Assembly (NCBI RefSeq): GCF_003480915.1
Contig: NZ_QUKD01000004.1
Coordinates: 215,230-279,229 of the forward strand
Direction of reading: 5' to 3'
DNA length: 64,000 nt
Source: Parabacteroides sp. TM07-1AC
Lineage (GTDB): Bacteria > Bacteroidota > Bacteroidia > Bacteroidales > Tannerellaceae
A program made the translations under genes and the position numbers. Below the pieces are notes generated by a model that was given only the letters and a program-made list of their open reading frames with translations, was not told the origin of the DNA and did no database searches. Below, piece by piece: positions 25,185-34,698 of the stretch. Positions within the stretch are counted from its first letter, which is position 1. Every line of letters begins with the position of its first letter.

Positions 25185-25856
25185 TTATTTATCGACAATA
25201 GTCATTGTCTTGATCTTTATATTCTTTAACGGCCTGTCGTCCTCATTTGTTTCGACAAACTGGATTTTATCTACAACTTTCATTCCTTTAACAACTTCAC
25301 CGAAGACGGTATATTTGTTATCCAGATGGGGAGCCCCGCCTTCAAGCATATAGGCCTGGCGTTCTTCGGGGGTAAAGGTTTTATTGTCGCTTTTCTCCAT
25401 CTTATCCAGTTCCATTTCTGTGTAGAACTTTCCGGTTACGATATAGAACTGTGTGCCTGATGAGGCGCGTTCCGGATTTTCGTCGTCGCTGGTACGGGCT
25501 GCACATAGCATGCCGCGTTTGTGGAAATATTTCGGATAAACGATCTCTGCCGGAATCGTATAACCCGGATCGCCGTCGCCTAGATGTTGTTCGATAGGTG
25601 CATCTTTCGAATTGATGTCGCCGCCTTGTATCATAAACTGTTTGATCACACGGTGGAACAGTAGACCGTCGTAACGTTTTTCTTTTACATTTTTGATAAA
25701 ATTATCCCGGTGTTGGGGGGTGTCGTTGAACAACTTCACCTTAATCTTTCCCATGTCGGTATCGATCTGAACGAGTGTCTCAACATCCTGCGCTTGCGAA
25801 TGAACGGATGTCAATAATCCGGCAACTAATAAACATATAGCAAACAGCTTTTTCAT
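25185..25856 (-). CDS. Periplasmic cyclophilin-type peptidyl-prolyl isomerase
   Basis: A 223-residue PPIase with a Sec signal (MKKLFAICLLVAGLLTSVHSQA). The cyclophilin core has LFHRVIKQFMIQGGD, GMLCAARTSDDENPERASSGTQFYIVTGK and YTVFGEVVKGMKVVDKI. It lacks the helical insert of its downstream neighbour. The pair looks like a tandem duplication in which one copy acts in the periplasm on secreted or outer-membrane proteins and the other in the cytosol. Promoter: TATTTTTG on the minus strand at 25884-25891 with GTTG 20 bases further. Confidence 0.92.
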   Translation of the reverse strand: MKKLFAICLLVAGLLTSVHSQAQDVETLVQIDTDMGKIKVKLFNDTPQHRDNFIKNVKEKRYDGLLFHRVIKQFMIQGGDINSKDAPIEQHLGDGDPGYTIPAEIVYPKYFHKRGMLCAARTSDDENPERASSGTQFYIVTGKFYTEMELDKMEKSDNKTFTPEERQAYMLEGGAPHLDNKYTVFGEVVKGMKVVDKIQFVETNEDDRPLKNIKIKTMTIVDK

Positions 25857-25883
25857 CTTCGTTTTATTTTGTTATTAAGGCAA

Positions 25884-25915
25884 CAAAAATAGTTACTTTT
25901 AGTCGTTAACGCAAC
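25884..25915 (-). promoter_or_regulatory. Promoter of the cyclophilin operon
   Basis: Minus-strand TATTTTTG (25884-25891) fits TAnnTTTG. GTTG at 25912-25915, spaced 20 bases, is a three-of-four match to the -33 box. Confidence 0.6.
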
Positions 25916-25982
25916 CTTTTAACACAACCTTTTCAACCAACGCTTGTTCCTTACTGGTAAAACGTCTAAACAAAACACATTT

Positions 25983-27266
25983 ATGAAAGCATTTGTTAAA
26001 GGAGCAGTCTTTTTGCTCGGGTTAGGAATTTTCTCCTCCCATGCGCAGGCTCAGAAAGTGATCATTAAGGATGAGGAGCCTAATTCCATCATGTTTATAT
26101 CCCGCGACAAAGCGGGAGATGAAATTATCCGGATACTGAACGAAACACAGAGTCCGCGTTTCCATGAACCGGGTATCCCTCGTTTCCTGCTGACCGATCG
26201 TAAGGGGCGATTCGCTTTAGGTATCGGCGGATATGTAAAAGCAACAGCCGAGTATGACTTTGGCGGTATTTCCAAGGATATTGATTTCTACCCGGCGCTG
26301 ATTCCCAACAAAGGCGCTTCACATGTTAGAAACCAGTTTCAGATGGATGCTACGACCAGTACGGTATTCCTGAAATTGGTAGGACATACCAAGCATCTGG
26401 GAGACTTTGTGGTTTATACTGCCGGAAACTTCCGTGGTGACGGTAAAGGGTTTGAGTTGAGAAATGCGTATGCCTCTTTATTGGGCTTCACACTCGGGTA
26501 CGACTACGGTTCATTTATGGATCTGGCTGCTATTCCACCGACGATCGATTTCGCCGGACCGAACGGGATGGCTATCTATCACGCTACCCAGTTCCGTTAC
26601 GAACGTGCCTTCGGAAAAGGATGGAAAGCCGGTATCGGTGTGGAAATGCCGGTAGTAGACGGAATTACCAATGATAATTTAAGTATCGGTTCCCAGCGTA
26701 TGCCTAACTTCCCGGCTTATCTGCAATATGGGTGGAACTCTAAAAGCCATCTGCGTGCCGCCGCTATCGTAAGAAGCATGACGTATGATAACCTGGTGGC
26801 CAATAAAGCCGAATCGGAAACCGGCTGGGGTGTTTTACTTTCTACGACCTTCAATCTTTGTAGTAAAGTACAGGTGTACGGACAAGGTGTCTACGGTAAA
26901 GGTATCAGCCAGTACATGAACGATTTGAGTAACCTGAACGTGGATATTGTTCCCGATCCGGCCAAAGCCGGCCGTATGCAGGTACTTCCGATGATGGGAT
27001 GGTATGCCGGTTTGCAGTATAATATTACACCGAAAGTATTTGTTTCAAGTACTTACAGCCAATCCCGTTTGTACAGTGACAACGATTACCCTGCAACTCC
27101 GTCGGAACAATATCGTTATGGTCAGTATCTGGTGGCAAACCTGTTCTGGAATATAACACCCGATCTGCAGGTAGGAGCCGAATACCTGAGAGGATGGCGC
27201 ACGGATTTCAACGATCAGACACGTCATGCCAACCGGATGAACCTGGCGGTTCAGTATAGTTTCTAA
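25983..27266 (+). CDS. DcaP-like outer-membrane porin
   Basis: A 427-residue outer-membrane protein. Signal peptide MKAFVKGAVFLLGLGIFSSHAQA precedes a short N-terminal helix-prone region, then a barrel of repeated amphipathic strands (FALGIGGYVKATAEYDFGG, STVFLKLVGHTKHLGDFVVYTAG, QVGAEYLRGWRTDF) ending in the typical terminal Phe (MNLAVQYSF). This pattern, including RDKAGDEIIRILNETQSPRF, matches DcaP family trimeric porins, which admit small, often anionic, solutes. The frame runs up to 25944, but the ATG at 25983 starts right at the signal peptide. It is a single gene with its own terminator. Confidence 0.85.
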   Translation: MKAFVKGAVFLLGLGIFSSHAQAQKVIIKDEEPNSIMFISRDKAGDEIIRILNETQSPRFHEPGIPRFLLTDRKGRFALGIGGYVKATAEYDFGGISKDIDFYPALIPNKGASHVRNQFQMDATTSTVFLKLVGHTKHLGDFVVYTAGNFRGDGKGFELRNAYASLLGFTLGYDYGSFMDLAAIPPTIDFAGPNGMAIYHATQFRYERAFGKGWKAGIGVEMPVVDGITNDNLSIGSQRMPNFPAYLQYGWNSKSHLRAAAIVRSMTYDNLVANKAESETGWGVLLSTTFNLCSKVQVYGQGVYGKGISQYMNDLSNLNVDIVPDPAKAGRMQVLPMMGWYAGLQYNITPKVFVSSTYSQSRLYSDNDYPATPSEQYRYGQYLVANLFWNITPDLQVGAEYLRGWRTDFNDQTRHANRMNLAVQYSF

Positions 27267-27289
27267 GAGTAAACCGAAAAATTAAACAG

Positions 27290-27335
27290 ATAGCGACACG
27301 GGGTTTATTTGCTGGGCAAATAGATCCCGTGTTTG
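27290..27335 (+). terminator. Terminator after the porin gene
   Basis: ACACGGG (27296-27303 region) pairs with CCCGTGT (27326-27332), with inner TATTTGC/GCAAATA around a TGG loop and TTTGTG downstream. Confidence 0.75.
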
Positions 27336-27444
27336 TGTTATTTGCTAATATGTGTTAAATAAATAATTCCGACCCCTAGATGAACATGTATTGTGTGTAT
27401 ACTTTATAAACGGACCAGAAAAAGGTGCTATTATAAGGAAACAT

Positions 27445-28473
27445 ATGCAGGATACAAGCGTTATATCTCTTTTACAGAAGTATATAAAGAACCAATGTAC
27501 GGAAGATGAATTGCGTACATTGCTTCAGTGGCTGAAAAAGCCGGATGATTCGGTTAGTCTCGATTTGGTTATAAAACCTTTATGGGATACGATCGATAAG
27601 AATATGGTATTGCCTGATTGTGAGCGGGAAAATGAGTTGCAGAAAGAAGTCTCTTTGCTGTTGTCCAATATAAAGCGGAAAGAGGGTACATCTTCCAATT
27701 CCATACTGAAAGTCAGAAGGAAAAAATATTTGAATGCTTTTTATCGTGTTGCTGCCGTTGTTGTTTTGGTATTCAGTGTTACGTTGGGCTTTCTGAAAGT
27801 TACCGAGCATACACAGGAAGCGGTTACATATACAGAAAAGATATCGAACAAAGGGGAAACTAAAAGTATTTTCCTGGCAGACGGGACAAAAGTGATCCTG
27901 AACTCGGACACAAAATTGACCATCCCCAGTGATTTTAATCAGGAAGAACGTATTATCGAAATGGAAGGAGAGGGCTTTTTCGATGTCACTCCGAATCCGG
28001 ACAAACCATTTATCATAAAGAGCGGTGAAGCGCAGGTCAAGGTATTGGGAACCTCATTCGATTTTAAGTCATATAAGGAAGATGATTTTATTAAACTGAC
28101 TGTATCGACCGGCAAGGTTCGTGTGAACGTGGTTAATCAGGATATGCAATTATCAGTCTCTCCGAATGAACATTTATCTGTCAATAAGGTAGATGGTACT
28201 GTCAGCAAAGAGGCGATCAGAGAAAACAACTATATTAAATGGATACAAGGTTCTTTATATTTTAATAAGGAACCGATACGTGAAGTTATAAAAACCATCA
28301 ATCGTACTTATAATCGTAAAGTTGTTTTGCAATGTAAAGGCAGCTGCGATTATAAAATTACAGGGACTCATGACAATAAAAATATAGAAGCTGTTATCGA
28401 AGCTATTTGTTTTACAACCGGCTTGTGTAGCCGCCTGGAAGGGGATAATATTATTATATATGATAAACTTTAA
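27445..28473 (+). CDS. FecR-family anti-sigma factor
   Basis: A 342-residue inner-membrane regulator. A short cytosolic N-terminal domain (about 1-90; TEDELRTLLQWLKKPDD) would bind an ECF sigma factor. A single membrane helix (about 98-116; VAAVVVLVFSVTLGFL) follows, then the periplasmic FecR domain (FLADGTKVILNSDTKLTIP, GEGFFDVTPNPDKPFIIKSGEAQVKVLGTSF) and a C-terminal DUF4974 module (YFNKEPIREVIKTINRTYNRKV) that contacts the STN domain of the SusC partner. The frame begins at 27391, but the ATG at 27445 gives the usual FecR start. Unlike most such loci, no sigma gene lies upstream; the nearest is convergent behind SusD at 33989. Confidence 0.92.
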   Translation: MQDTSVISLLQKYIKNQCTEDELRTLLQWLKKPDDSVSLDLVIKPLWDTIDKNMVLPDCERENELQKEVSLLLSNIKRKEGTSSNSILKVRRKKYLNAFYRVAAVVVLVFSVTLGFLKVTEHTQEAVTYTEKISNKGETKSIFLADGTKVILNSDTKLTIPSDFNQEERIIEMEGEGFFDVTPNPDKPFIIKSGEAQVKVLGTSFDFKSYKEDDFIKLTVSTGKVRVNVVNQDMQLSVSPNEHLSVNKVDGTVSKEAIRENNYIKWIQGSLYFNKEPIREVIKTINRTYNRKVVLQCKGSCDYKITGTHDNKNIEAVIEAICFTTGLCSRLEGDNIIIYDKL

Positions 28474-28530
28474 GTCTAACATAAATATACTGCCTATGAC
28501 AAATACCGGAAAATGAGACACTATAAAAAA

Positions 28531-28560
28531 GCAGTAGCGCTGTTACACTACTGCCTTTAA
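28531..28560 (+). terminator. Hairpin between fecR and susC genes
   Basis: GCAGTAG (28531-28537) pairs with CTACTGC (28548-28554), followed by CTTTAAAAATTTT. It may end or attenuate the fecR transcript before the 100-base susC leader, which otherwise shows nothing recognisable. Confidence 0.5.
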
Positions 28561-28658
28561 AAATTTTGCAGAGTCCTAGGAAACAGTATTGAGCCACTGG
28601 GTTGTAAGGTTTCTCTGCCTGTTTTAACAAACATCATTCATTAAAACATTACAAATGT

Positions 28659-31600
28659 ATGAATTATAATCTAAAATTAAACAAGACTGTTATGCGAACT
28701 TCGTTAACCGTATGTACTATAGCTTTATCATCTCAGTTGCTTTGTGCAGAAGGTGCTTTCGGACAAAGTCTGAAAGAGAATGATATTACTTATGTCGTAA
28801 AGCAGACTTCTGTGAGCGAAGTATTTGAACAGCTTAGTAAAATGACTGGCTTTAACTTCTTTTACGACGAATCGGTATTGAAAGGACTGAAAAGTGTATC
28901 TGTAAAGGTAAATGATGCTTCGATAGATACTATCTTAAACGAATTGTCACGTCAGACAGGTCTGTCTTTCAAAAAAATAAATAATACTATTTCGGTAAGT
29001 AAGCCACAAGTAAACATGGTTCCTCAAAGTATTGCCCAGGATTCGAAAAAGTTGACCGGTCAGATTTTGGACAATCATGGTGAGCCTGTTATCGGTGCCA
29101 ATGTAATCGTAAAGGGCACCACCAGCGGTACGATTACAGATATTGACGGAAACTTCTCGCTGGAAGTTCCTCAGAGCGGTACACTGATTGTTTCCTATAT
29201 TGGTTATCTGACAAAGGAAATGCCGATCGGGAAACAGAATAATTTGAAAATAACATTACTTGAAGATACACAGGCGCTTGATGAAGTAGTTGTAGTCGGA
29301 TATGGCGCTCAGAAGAAAGTCAATCTAACCGGTGCGGTTGGTACGATCGATTCAAAAGTGCTGGAATCCCGTCCTATTATGAATTCGACAAGTGCTTTGC
29401 AGGGAACAATCCCTAACTTGCAGATCACATCGAATAGTGGAGAACCTGGAACAAGTGCAACGCTGAACATTCGCGGTACGACTTCTATCAATGGCGGTAG
29501 CCCATTGGTGTTGGTCGACGGAGTTGAAATGAACCTGGATATGATCAACCCGAGCGATATCGCTAATGTGACGGTTTTGAAGGATGCTGCCGCATCGGCT
29601 ATTTACGGTGTGCGTGCTGCCTACGGTGTTATTTTGGTAACAACCAAGAATGCGGGTACTGACATGAAGACTACCGTTTCTTATTCCGGAAACGTGGCGT
29701 TTTCAAAACCCACGGTTTTGCCCGATATGGTCGAGTCGAGTTGGGAACATGCCGAATTTGTAAACAGGGCAATGACAAATGCCGGACTCGATCTGATGTA
29801 TAGTCCGGAGACTGTGCAAAAAATGAAAGATTATGCTGCCGATCCTCAGAATAATCCGGAATATGAAGTATTGAACGGTTCGATGTATTATTACGGTCAT
29901 TCGGATTGGGTGGACTTGATGTTGAAGAAATTGACGCCTTCTCATCGCCATAATGTAAATATTTCGGGTGGAAATGAAAAAACGAAGTTCTATTCTTCCG
30001 TAGGATATTTAAATCAGTCGGGTATGTATAAGATCGGAAATGACGATTACCAACGCTTGAATACCCGTCTGTCAGTTGAAAACCAGACAACGCCGTGGTT
30101 GAAATTAGGAGCAAAGGTTTTGTATAACTATACTTCTGCTGATAAGCCTCATAAATATAAGGATGATGTTTGGCAGCAGATGGTGTTCTCTACGCCTACA
30201 CGTATGGCCAGACCTTGGGGTGTCGATTCGCGTTACCCGGAACTGGATCAGTATGCCGGAAAATATTTCGATGATCAGAATCCGATTTCTCTGTTGGAGA
30301 TGGGGGGACGCGATAAGAATAAGACGCATGATGTATGGTTGACTGGTAGTGCAGACTTTACATTTACGAAAGACTGGCGTGCACGTGTCGACTTTACCTA
30401 TAACTTGAGTTATGATCACAATTCGGAACACCGTAAAAGAGTAGATATGATTACCAACAGTTTTGTTGAAACCGAAGGTAATACGAATAACAATAGTTAT
30501 GCCTGGAAAAATAATAATAAGGATTATTATTCATTCAATGCCTATACGGAATATGAACACACTTTCGCTGAAAAGCATTACGTAAAAGGTATGTTGGGCT
30601 TCAACCAGGAGCTGACAAAGTATATTACCAGCACGGCAACTCGTCAGGATCTGATTTCTCAAACGTTGCCGTCATTAAGCTTGGGTACGGGTATGCAGAC
30701 TGTGGTTGAAGATGGTTACGAATGGGCTTTGCGCGGTGGTTTCTTCCGTTTGAATTATATCTATGACGACCGCTATTTGCTGGAAGTGAACGGACGTTAC
30801 GACGGAACCTCACGATTCCCTTCAGATAACCGTTTCGTATTCCTGCCTTCTTTCTCAGCTGCATGGCGTATTTCGGAAGAAGCCTTTATGGAGTCAACCC
30901 GCACCTGGCTGGATAATATGAAAGTACGTGCCTCTTATGGTATATTGGGTAACCAGCTGCTGACGGCTGAGGACTGGAAAGGTAATACCAAATATTATCC
31001 GTACATTCCATTTATGTCTTCCGGTTCGGCAGATAAATGGCTGTTTACGAACACAGAGAAATCTTTGTATATTAATCCGGCCGGTCTGGTGTCTAATAGC
31101 TTGACATGGGAGAAGGCCTCTACAGTGAATGTGGGTCTGGATATGACTTTCTTGCAGCAAAAACTGGATGTGTCATTCGACTGGTATCAGCGTACAACAT
31201 CTGATATGCTGGTCAAGGTTGAATATCCGGAAGTGCTGGGAACGACGGCTCCTCCTGCCAATATGGCTGCACTTCGTACACGCGGATGGGAACTTTCAAT
31301 CAACTGGAACGACCGTATCGGTAAGGACTTTACCTATAGCTTAGGACTTATTTTGTCAGACTCCCAGGCTGAGATCACAAAATATACCAATAAAAACGGT
31401 TCATTGAGTGATCATTATGTAGGAGAGAAGATCGGTGAAATCTGGGGATATGAAACAGAAGGTTTTTATCAGACAGAAAGCGATTTGACCAGTCATGCCG
31501 ATCAGGCAAAGCTAGGCTCCAACTGGGATTTAGGTGACATCATGTATAAGGACTTAAATAACGACGGCAAGATCGATAATGGTTCGAACACACTGGCTGA

Positions 31601-32114
31601 TCACGGTGACTTGAAAGTGATCGGTAATACGACTCCGCGTTACCAATATGGTATTACCGCCAATCTGGGATATAAAAACATATATATGAATATCTTCTTC
31701 CAGGGGATCGGCAAGCGCGATTACTGGCCTAGTAGTCAGCCGTTCTGGCCTGTCGCTACTCAGTACTATAATACGCAGAAATGGTTTGTTACCGATTCAT
31801 GGTCGGAAGATAACCGTGATGCTTATTTTGCCCGTCCGATTGCCCGTGAAACCAAGAATCAGCAGAAGCAGACCAAGTATTTGCAGGATGCATCTTACTG
31901 CCGCCTGAAAAACCTTTCTGTCGGTTATGACTTCCCGACAAACTGGACCAATTTTCTACATCTCTCGAAAGCCAGTATTTACTTTAGTGCGGAAAATTTG
32001 TTTGAATTTACCAATGTAAAGGGAGCATACGACCCGGAAGCAGCCGGTAAAAACGGTACAATGGTATATCCGTTCCAGCGTACTTATTCATTCGGACTTA
32101 ATGTTACATTCTAA
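28659..32114 (+). CDS. SusC/RagA TonB-dependent transporter with STN domain
   Basis: An 1151-residue outer-membrane transporter. Order: signal peptide (to about residue 36, GAFGQ); STN signalling domain (about 45-115; ITYVVKQTSVSEVFEQLSKMTGFNFFYDES); carboxypeptidase-like domain (LTGQILDNHGEPVIGANVIVKGTTSGTITDIDGNFSL); plug with ALDEVVVVGYG TonB region and VLKDAAASAIYGVRAAYGVILVTTK; then a 22-strand barrel ending in Phe. It imports oligosaccharides with its SusD lipoprotein. The STN domain implies control through FecR and an ECF sigma factor, matching its neighbours. The substrate cannot be read from sequence; the nearest glycosidase remains are a GH51 relic at 35.8-36.4 kb. Confidence 0.96.
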   Translation: MNYNLKLNKTVMRTSLTVCTIALSSQLLCAEGAFGQSLKENDITYVVKQTSVSEVFEQLSKMTGFNFFYDESVLKGLKSVSVKVNDASIDTILNELSRQTGLSFKKINNTISVSKPQVNMVPQSIAQDSKKLTGQILDNHGEPVIGANVIVKGTTSGTITDIDGNFSLEVPQSGTLIVSYIGYLTKEMPIGKQNNLKITLLEDTQALDEVVVVGYGAQKKVNLTGAVGTIDSKVLESRPIMNSTSALQGTIPNLQITSNSGEPGTSATLNIRGTTSINGGSPLVLVDGVEMNLDMINPSDIANVTVLKDAAASAIYGVRAAYGVILVTTKNAGTDMKTTVSYSGNVAFSKPTVLPDMVESSWEHAEFVNRAMTNAGLDLMYSPETVQKMKDYAADPQNNPEYEVLNGSMYYYGHSDWVDLMLKKLTPSHRHNVNISGGNEKTKFYSSVGYLNQSGMYKIGNDDYQRLNTRLSVENQTTPWLKLGAKVLYNYTSADKPHKYKDDVWQQMVFSTPTRMARPWGVDSRYPELDQYAGKYFDDQNPISLLEMGGRDKNKTHDVWLTGSADFTFTKDWRARVDFTYNLSYDHNSEHRKRVDMITNSFVETEGNTNNNSYAWKNNNKDYYSFNAYTEYEHTFAEKHYVKGMLGFNQELTKYITSTATRQDLISQTLPSLSLGTGMQTVVEDGYEWALRGGFFRLNYIYDDRYLLEVNGRYDGTSRFPSDNRFVFLPSFSAAWRISEEAFMESTRTWLDNMKVRASYGILGNQLLTAEDWKGNTKYYPYIPFMSSGSADKWLFTNTEKSLYINPAGLVSNSLTWEKASTVNVGLDMTFLQQKLDVSFDWYQRTTSDMLVKVEYPEVLGTTAPPANMAALRTRGWELSINWNDRIGKDFTYSLGLILSDSQAEITKYTNKNGSLSDHYVGEKIGEIWGYETEGFYQTESDLTSHADQAKLGSNWDLGDIMYKDLNNDGKIDNGSNTLADHGDLKVIGNTTPRYQYGITANLGYKNIYMNIFFQGIGKRDYWPSSQPFWPVATQYYNTQKWFVTDSWSEDNRDAYFARPIARETKNQQKQTKYLQDASYCRLKNLSVGYDFPTNWTNFLHLSKASIYFSAENLFEFTNVKGAYDPEAAGKNGTMVYPFQRTYSFGLNVTF

Positions 32115-32127
32115 ATAAACCGATAAG

Positions 32128-33927
32128 ATGAAAAATATAAAATTAAATATAGCAGCATTGGCTGTGTCATCCCTGCTGGTGGTGTCCTGTAATGATTCTT
32201 TTTTAGATAGGAATCCGACACACGATTTGAATGATAATAGCTACTGGAATACAGAAACGGATCTGGAAGTATATAACAACGGAATCTACAACGAGGCCGC
32301 AGATGCGTCTTACTATCGTTTTATGGTAGGACATACTGGTGACGCATGGAGTAGCAGTTATGCCGATTACTTTTGGAAAGATGTACAGAGTGATAACTTC
32401 GTGTCGAAAAGTAATTCAAACCATACGAGCTATACCCGGATTGCTGCCGGAAAGGAAACAGTTCCTAACGACCCCACTGCGGGCGGATGGTATTGGACAC
32501 TGCTGCGCCGCATAAATGTCTTTTTTGCTAATTACGACAAGGTTGACGTTCCGGAAAGCGTTAAGAGCAAATATGCAGGCGAAGCTTATTTCTTCCGTGC
32601 CTGGTTCTACTTTGACAAGGTGCAGATGTACGGTGACGTTCCTTACATCACTGAACCGCTGACAACGGAGTCTGAAGAATTGTATGGTCCGAGAACCCCG
32701 CGTAAGGAGGTAATGGACCATGTGCTCGATGATATCAACAAGGCTTGCGAACTCTTGCCGGAAAGTTGGAGTTCGGATAAAGGCAGTCGTGTTTCGAAAG
32801 GTGCAGCCCTGGCCCTGAAATCACGTATCTGTCTGTTTGAAGGCACTTATCGCAAATATCATAACCTGGGTGATGAGCAGAAATATCTGGAAGAAACTGT
32901 AAACGCTTCTCAGGAATTGATGAACATGAAAAAGTACAGCATTTATAATACTGGAAATCCGGATTCTGAATATGCAACTTTATTCAATAGTGAAGATCTC
33001 GAAGGTAATCCGGAAGTCATTATGTACAGAAAATATGTACTAGGTCTGCTGGGACACCGTTTGTGTGGTTATTTGGTACAGTCTGGAAATGGTGCTACAA
33101 AAGATTTTGTGGAAGATTTTTTGTGCAAAGAATCTGATGGCAGCGTAAAGCCTGTTTCGTTGAGTCAGTCTTATAACGATGAAAGCATAGAAAACGAATT
33201 GGACAACCGCGATCCGCGTCTGACTCAGATTGTGTTGGATCCGCGTCACTCCAAAGAGATTCTGTACAATAAGGATCAATATATATTTCCACGTGTTGCA
33301 GGTATGACCGGCTGGGAGTCTGCTACCGGATATCATGTTATTAAGCACTATGCTGCTGAGCAGGATCAGAAAGGATATGGCAATGAAACTCATGATGCCC
33401 CCTTGTTCCGTTACGCAGAAGTACTGCTGAACCTGGCGGAAGCAAAAGCCGAACTGGGAACGATTTCACAAACGGACTTGGATCAGACTGTCAATGTTTT
33501 GCGTGACCGTGCCGGTATGCCTCATTTGACATTGAATCCGGTTATGGATCCGAAGTATACCGATCTGGGTATTTCTTCCTTATTGGTTGAAATACGTCGT
33601 GAACGTCGTGTTGAACTTTGTTTTGAAGACACCCGTTACCAGGATCTTATGAGATGGAAACAAGGCAAGCGACTGGCGCAGCGAGTTTTGGGTATGCGCT
33701 TTGAACCCTCTTACTTCGATCTGCCACGCTTTACACCGGAAGAGGGTAAGGCCGATCCAAACCGTGTCAAGTTGGTGGAAGTGAACGGAAAGCATTATAT
33801 TGATGTATTTGCCGGAACAGACTGGGAAAATCGAGTATTTGATGAAGACAAGCATTATTTACATCCGATACCTGTAAATGTGATCGGTAAGAATACTGAA
33901 ATAAAACAGAACCCGAATTGGGATTAA
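32128..33927 (+). CDS. SusD/RagB nutrient-binding outer-membrane lipoprotein
   Basis: A 599-residue surface lipoprotein (lipobox VVSC, Cys21) opening CNDSFLDRNPTHDLNDNSYWNTETDLEVYNNGIYN, typical of RagB/SusD. Further hallmarks are the TPR-like helices EAYFFRAWFYFDKVQMYGDVPYITEPL and the C-terminal LVEIRRERRVELCFEDTRYQDLMRWK. It forms the lid of the SusC barrel encoded 13 bases upstream and binds the polysaccharide or oligosaccharide to be imported. The transcript ends at the bidirectional hairpin at 33952-33984. Confidence 0.96.
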   Translation: MKNIKLNIAALAVSSLLVVSCNDSFLDRNPTHDLNDNSYWNTETDLEVYNNGIYNEAADASYYRFMVGHTGDAWSSSYADYFWKDVQSDNFVSKSNSNHTSYTRIAAGKETVPNDPTAGGWYWTLLRRINVFFANYDKVDVPESVKSKYAGEAYFFRAWFYFDKVQMYGDVPYITEPLTTESEELYGPRTPRKEVMDHVLDDINKACELLPESWSSDKGSRVSKGAALALKSRICLFEGTYRKYHNLGDEQKYLEETVNASQELMNMKKYSIYNTGNPDSEYATLFNSEDLEGNPEVIMYRKYVLGLLGHRLCGYLVQSGNGATKDFVEDFLCKESDGSVKPVSLSQSYNDESIENELDNRDPRLTQIVLDPRHSKEILYNKDQYIFPRVAGMTGWESATGYHVIKHYAAEQDQKGYGNETHDAPLFRYAEVLLNLAEAKAELGTISQTDLDQTVNVLRDRAGMPHLTLNPVMDPKYTDLGISSLLVEIRRERRVELCFEDTRYQDLMRWKQGKRLAQRVLGMRFEPSYFDLPRFTPEEGKADPNRVKLVEVNGKHYIDVFAGTDWENRVFDEDKHYLHPIPVNVIGKNTEIKQNPNWD

Positions 33928-33951
33928 TGTTTATCTCCTGAGAGTTTTATT

Positions 33952-33990
33952 ATCCCGGCTTCATCTTTATGGTGAGGTCGGGATTCTTTT
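33952..33990. terminator. Bidirectional terminator between susD and sigma factor genes
   Basis: ATCCCGGCTTCA (33952-33963) pairs with TGAGGTCGGGAT (33973-33984) allowing G-T pairs, with TCTTTT after it on the plus strand. It separates two convergent genes. Confidence 0.8.
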
Positions 33991-34591
33991 AATTGAGGAA
34001 AGTGAATAAAGGAAATAACAGAGTCATCGTAAGGTCAGCATGTTTATTGAAATATAACTTGATAAACTTTAAAGCTTCAGAGATATGTTCCTGTACTGTA
34101 TTGACTGAAATACCTAATTTCATAGCGATTTCCTTATGCGACATGTTCTCGACACGGCTCATATTGAATATTTTTTTTCTTTGTGCAGGTAAGAGGTCTA
34201 TTGCAGCCTGAAGGATCTCCTGATATTCGGTGTAAATAAGTTGTGATTCAGTGGTTTCTTCAACAGTAATTTTTTGTGTAGTCAGTATTTCTTTCACTTT
34301 TATATCAATGTCCATATCACGAAAATAATTCATGATGCGATTTCGTGCCATGGTGTAAAGGAAAGAAGAAAAAGATAGTTGAGGGTTTATGAAAGAACGT
34401 GATTCCCAGATACGGATAAAAATATCTTGTACAATGTCGTTGGCTTCTTCATTTGATTTAAGCAGATAGGAACAGAAATAGAATAATTTGTCTTTGTAAC
34501 GTATATATAACTCACTAAATGCAGCTTCGTCATTTTGTGTGAGTCGTGTTACAAGGTCTACATCTGTTTTTTCTTTTAATCTCATCAGCAT
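33989..34591 (-). CDS. ECF-type RNA polymerase sigma-70 factor
   Basis: A 200-residue ECF sigma factor: region 2 (DEAAFSELYIRYKDKLFYFCSYLLKSNEEANDIVQDIFIRIWE, SFLYTMARNRIMNYFR) and region 4 (LLPAQRKKIFNMSRVENMSHKEIAMKLGISVNTVQEHISEALKFIK). It is the Bacteroidetes type that pairs with FecR-like anti-sigma factors, but it lies behind SusD and faces the other way, while the FecR gene is before SusC. ATGs at 34591 and 34585 are both plausible; a TTG at 34609 is less so. The C-terminal tail (LTMTLLFPLFTFLN) is hydrophobic. Likely partner: the FecR at 27445. Confidence 0.93.
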   Translation of the reverse strand: MLMRLKEKTDVDLVTRLTQNDEAAFSELYIRYKDKLFYFCSYLLKSNEEANDIVQDIFIRIWESRSFINPQLSFSSFLYTMARNRIMNYFRDMDIDIKVKEILTTQKITVEETTESQLIYTEYQEILQAAIDLLPAQRKKIFNMSRVENMSHKEIAMKLGISVNTVQEHISEALKFIKLYFNKHADLTMTLLFPLFTFLN

Positions 34592-34636
34592 TCCATAAAT
34601 GTATGACAATTATTATGACTTTTTTCATCAAGATAA

Positions 34637-34681
34637 AAAATCCCGGTAGATTACCGATTTTAATGAGTCTACCGGGATTTT
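34637..34681 (-). terminator. Terminator of the nucleotidyltransferase gene
   Basis: A perfect 14-bp stem, AAAATCCCGGTAGA (34637-34650) with TCTACCGGGATTTT (34668-34681), T-rich on the minus strand after the stem. Confidence 0.9.
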
Positions 34682-34698
34682 ATGATATGTTTTGCCTA

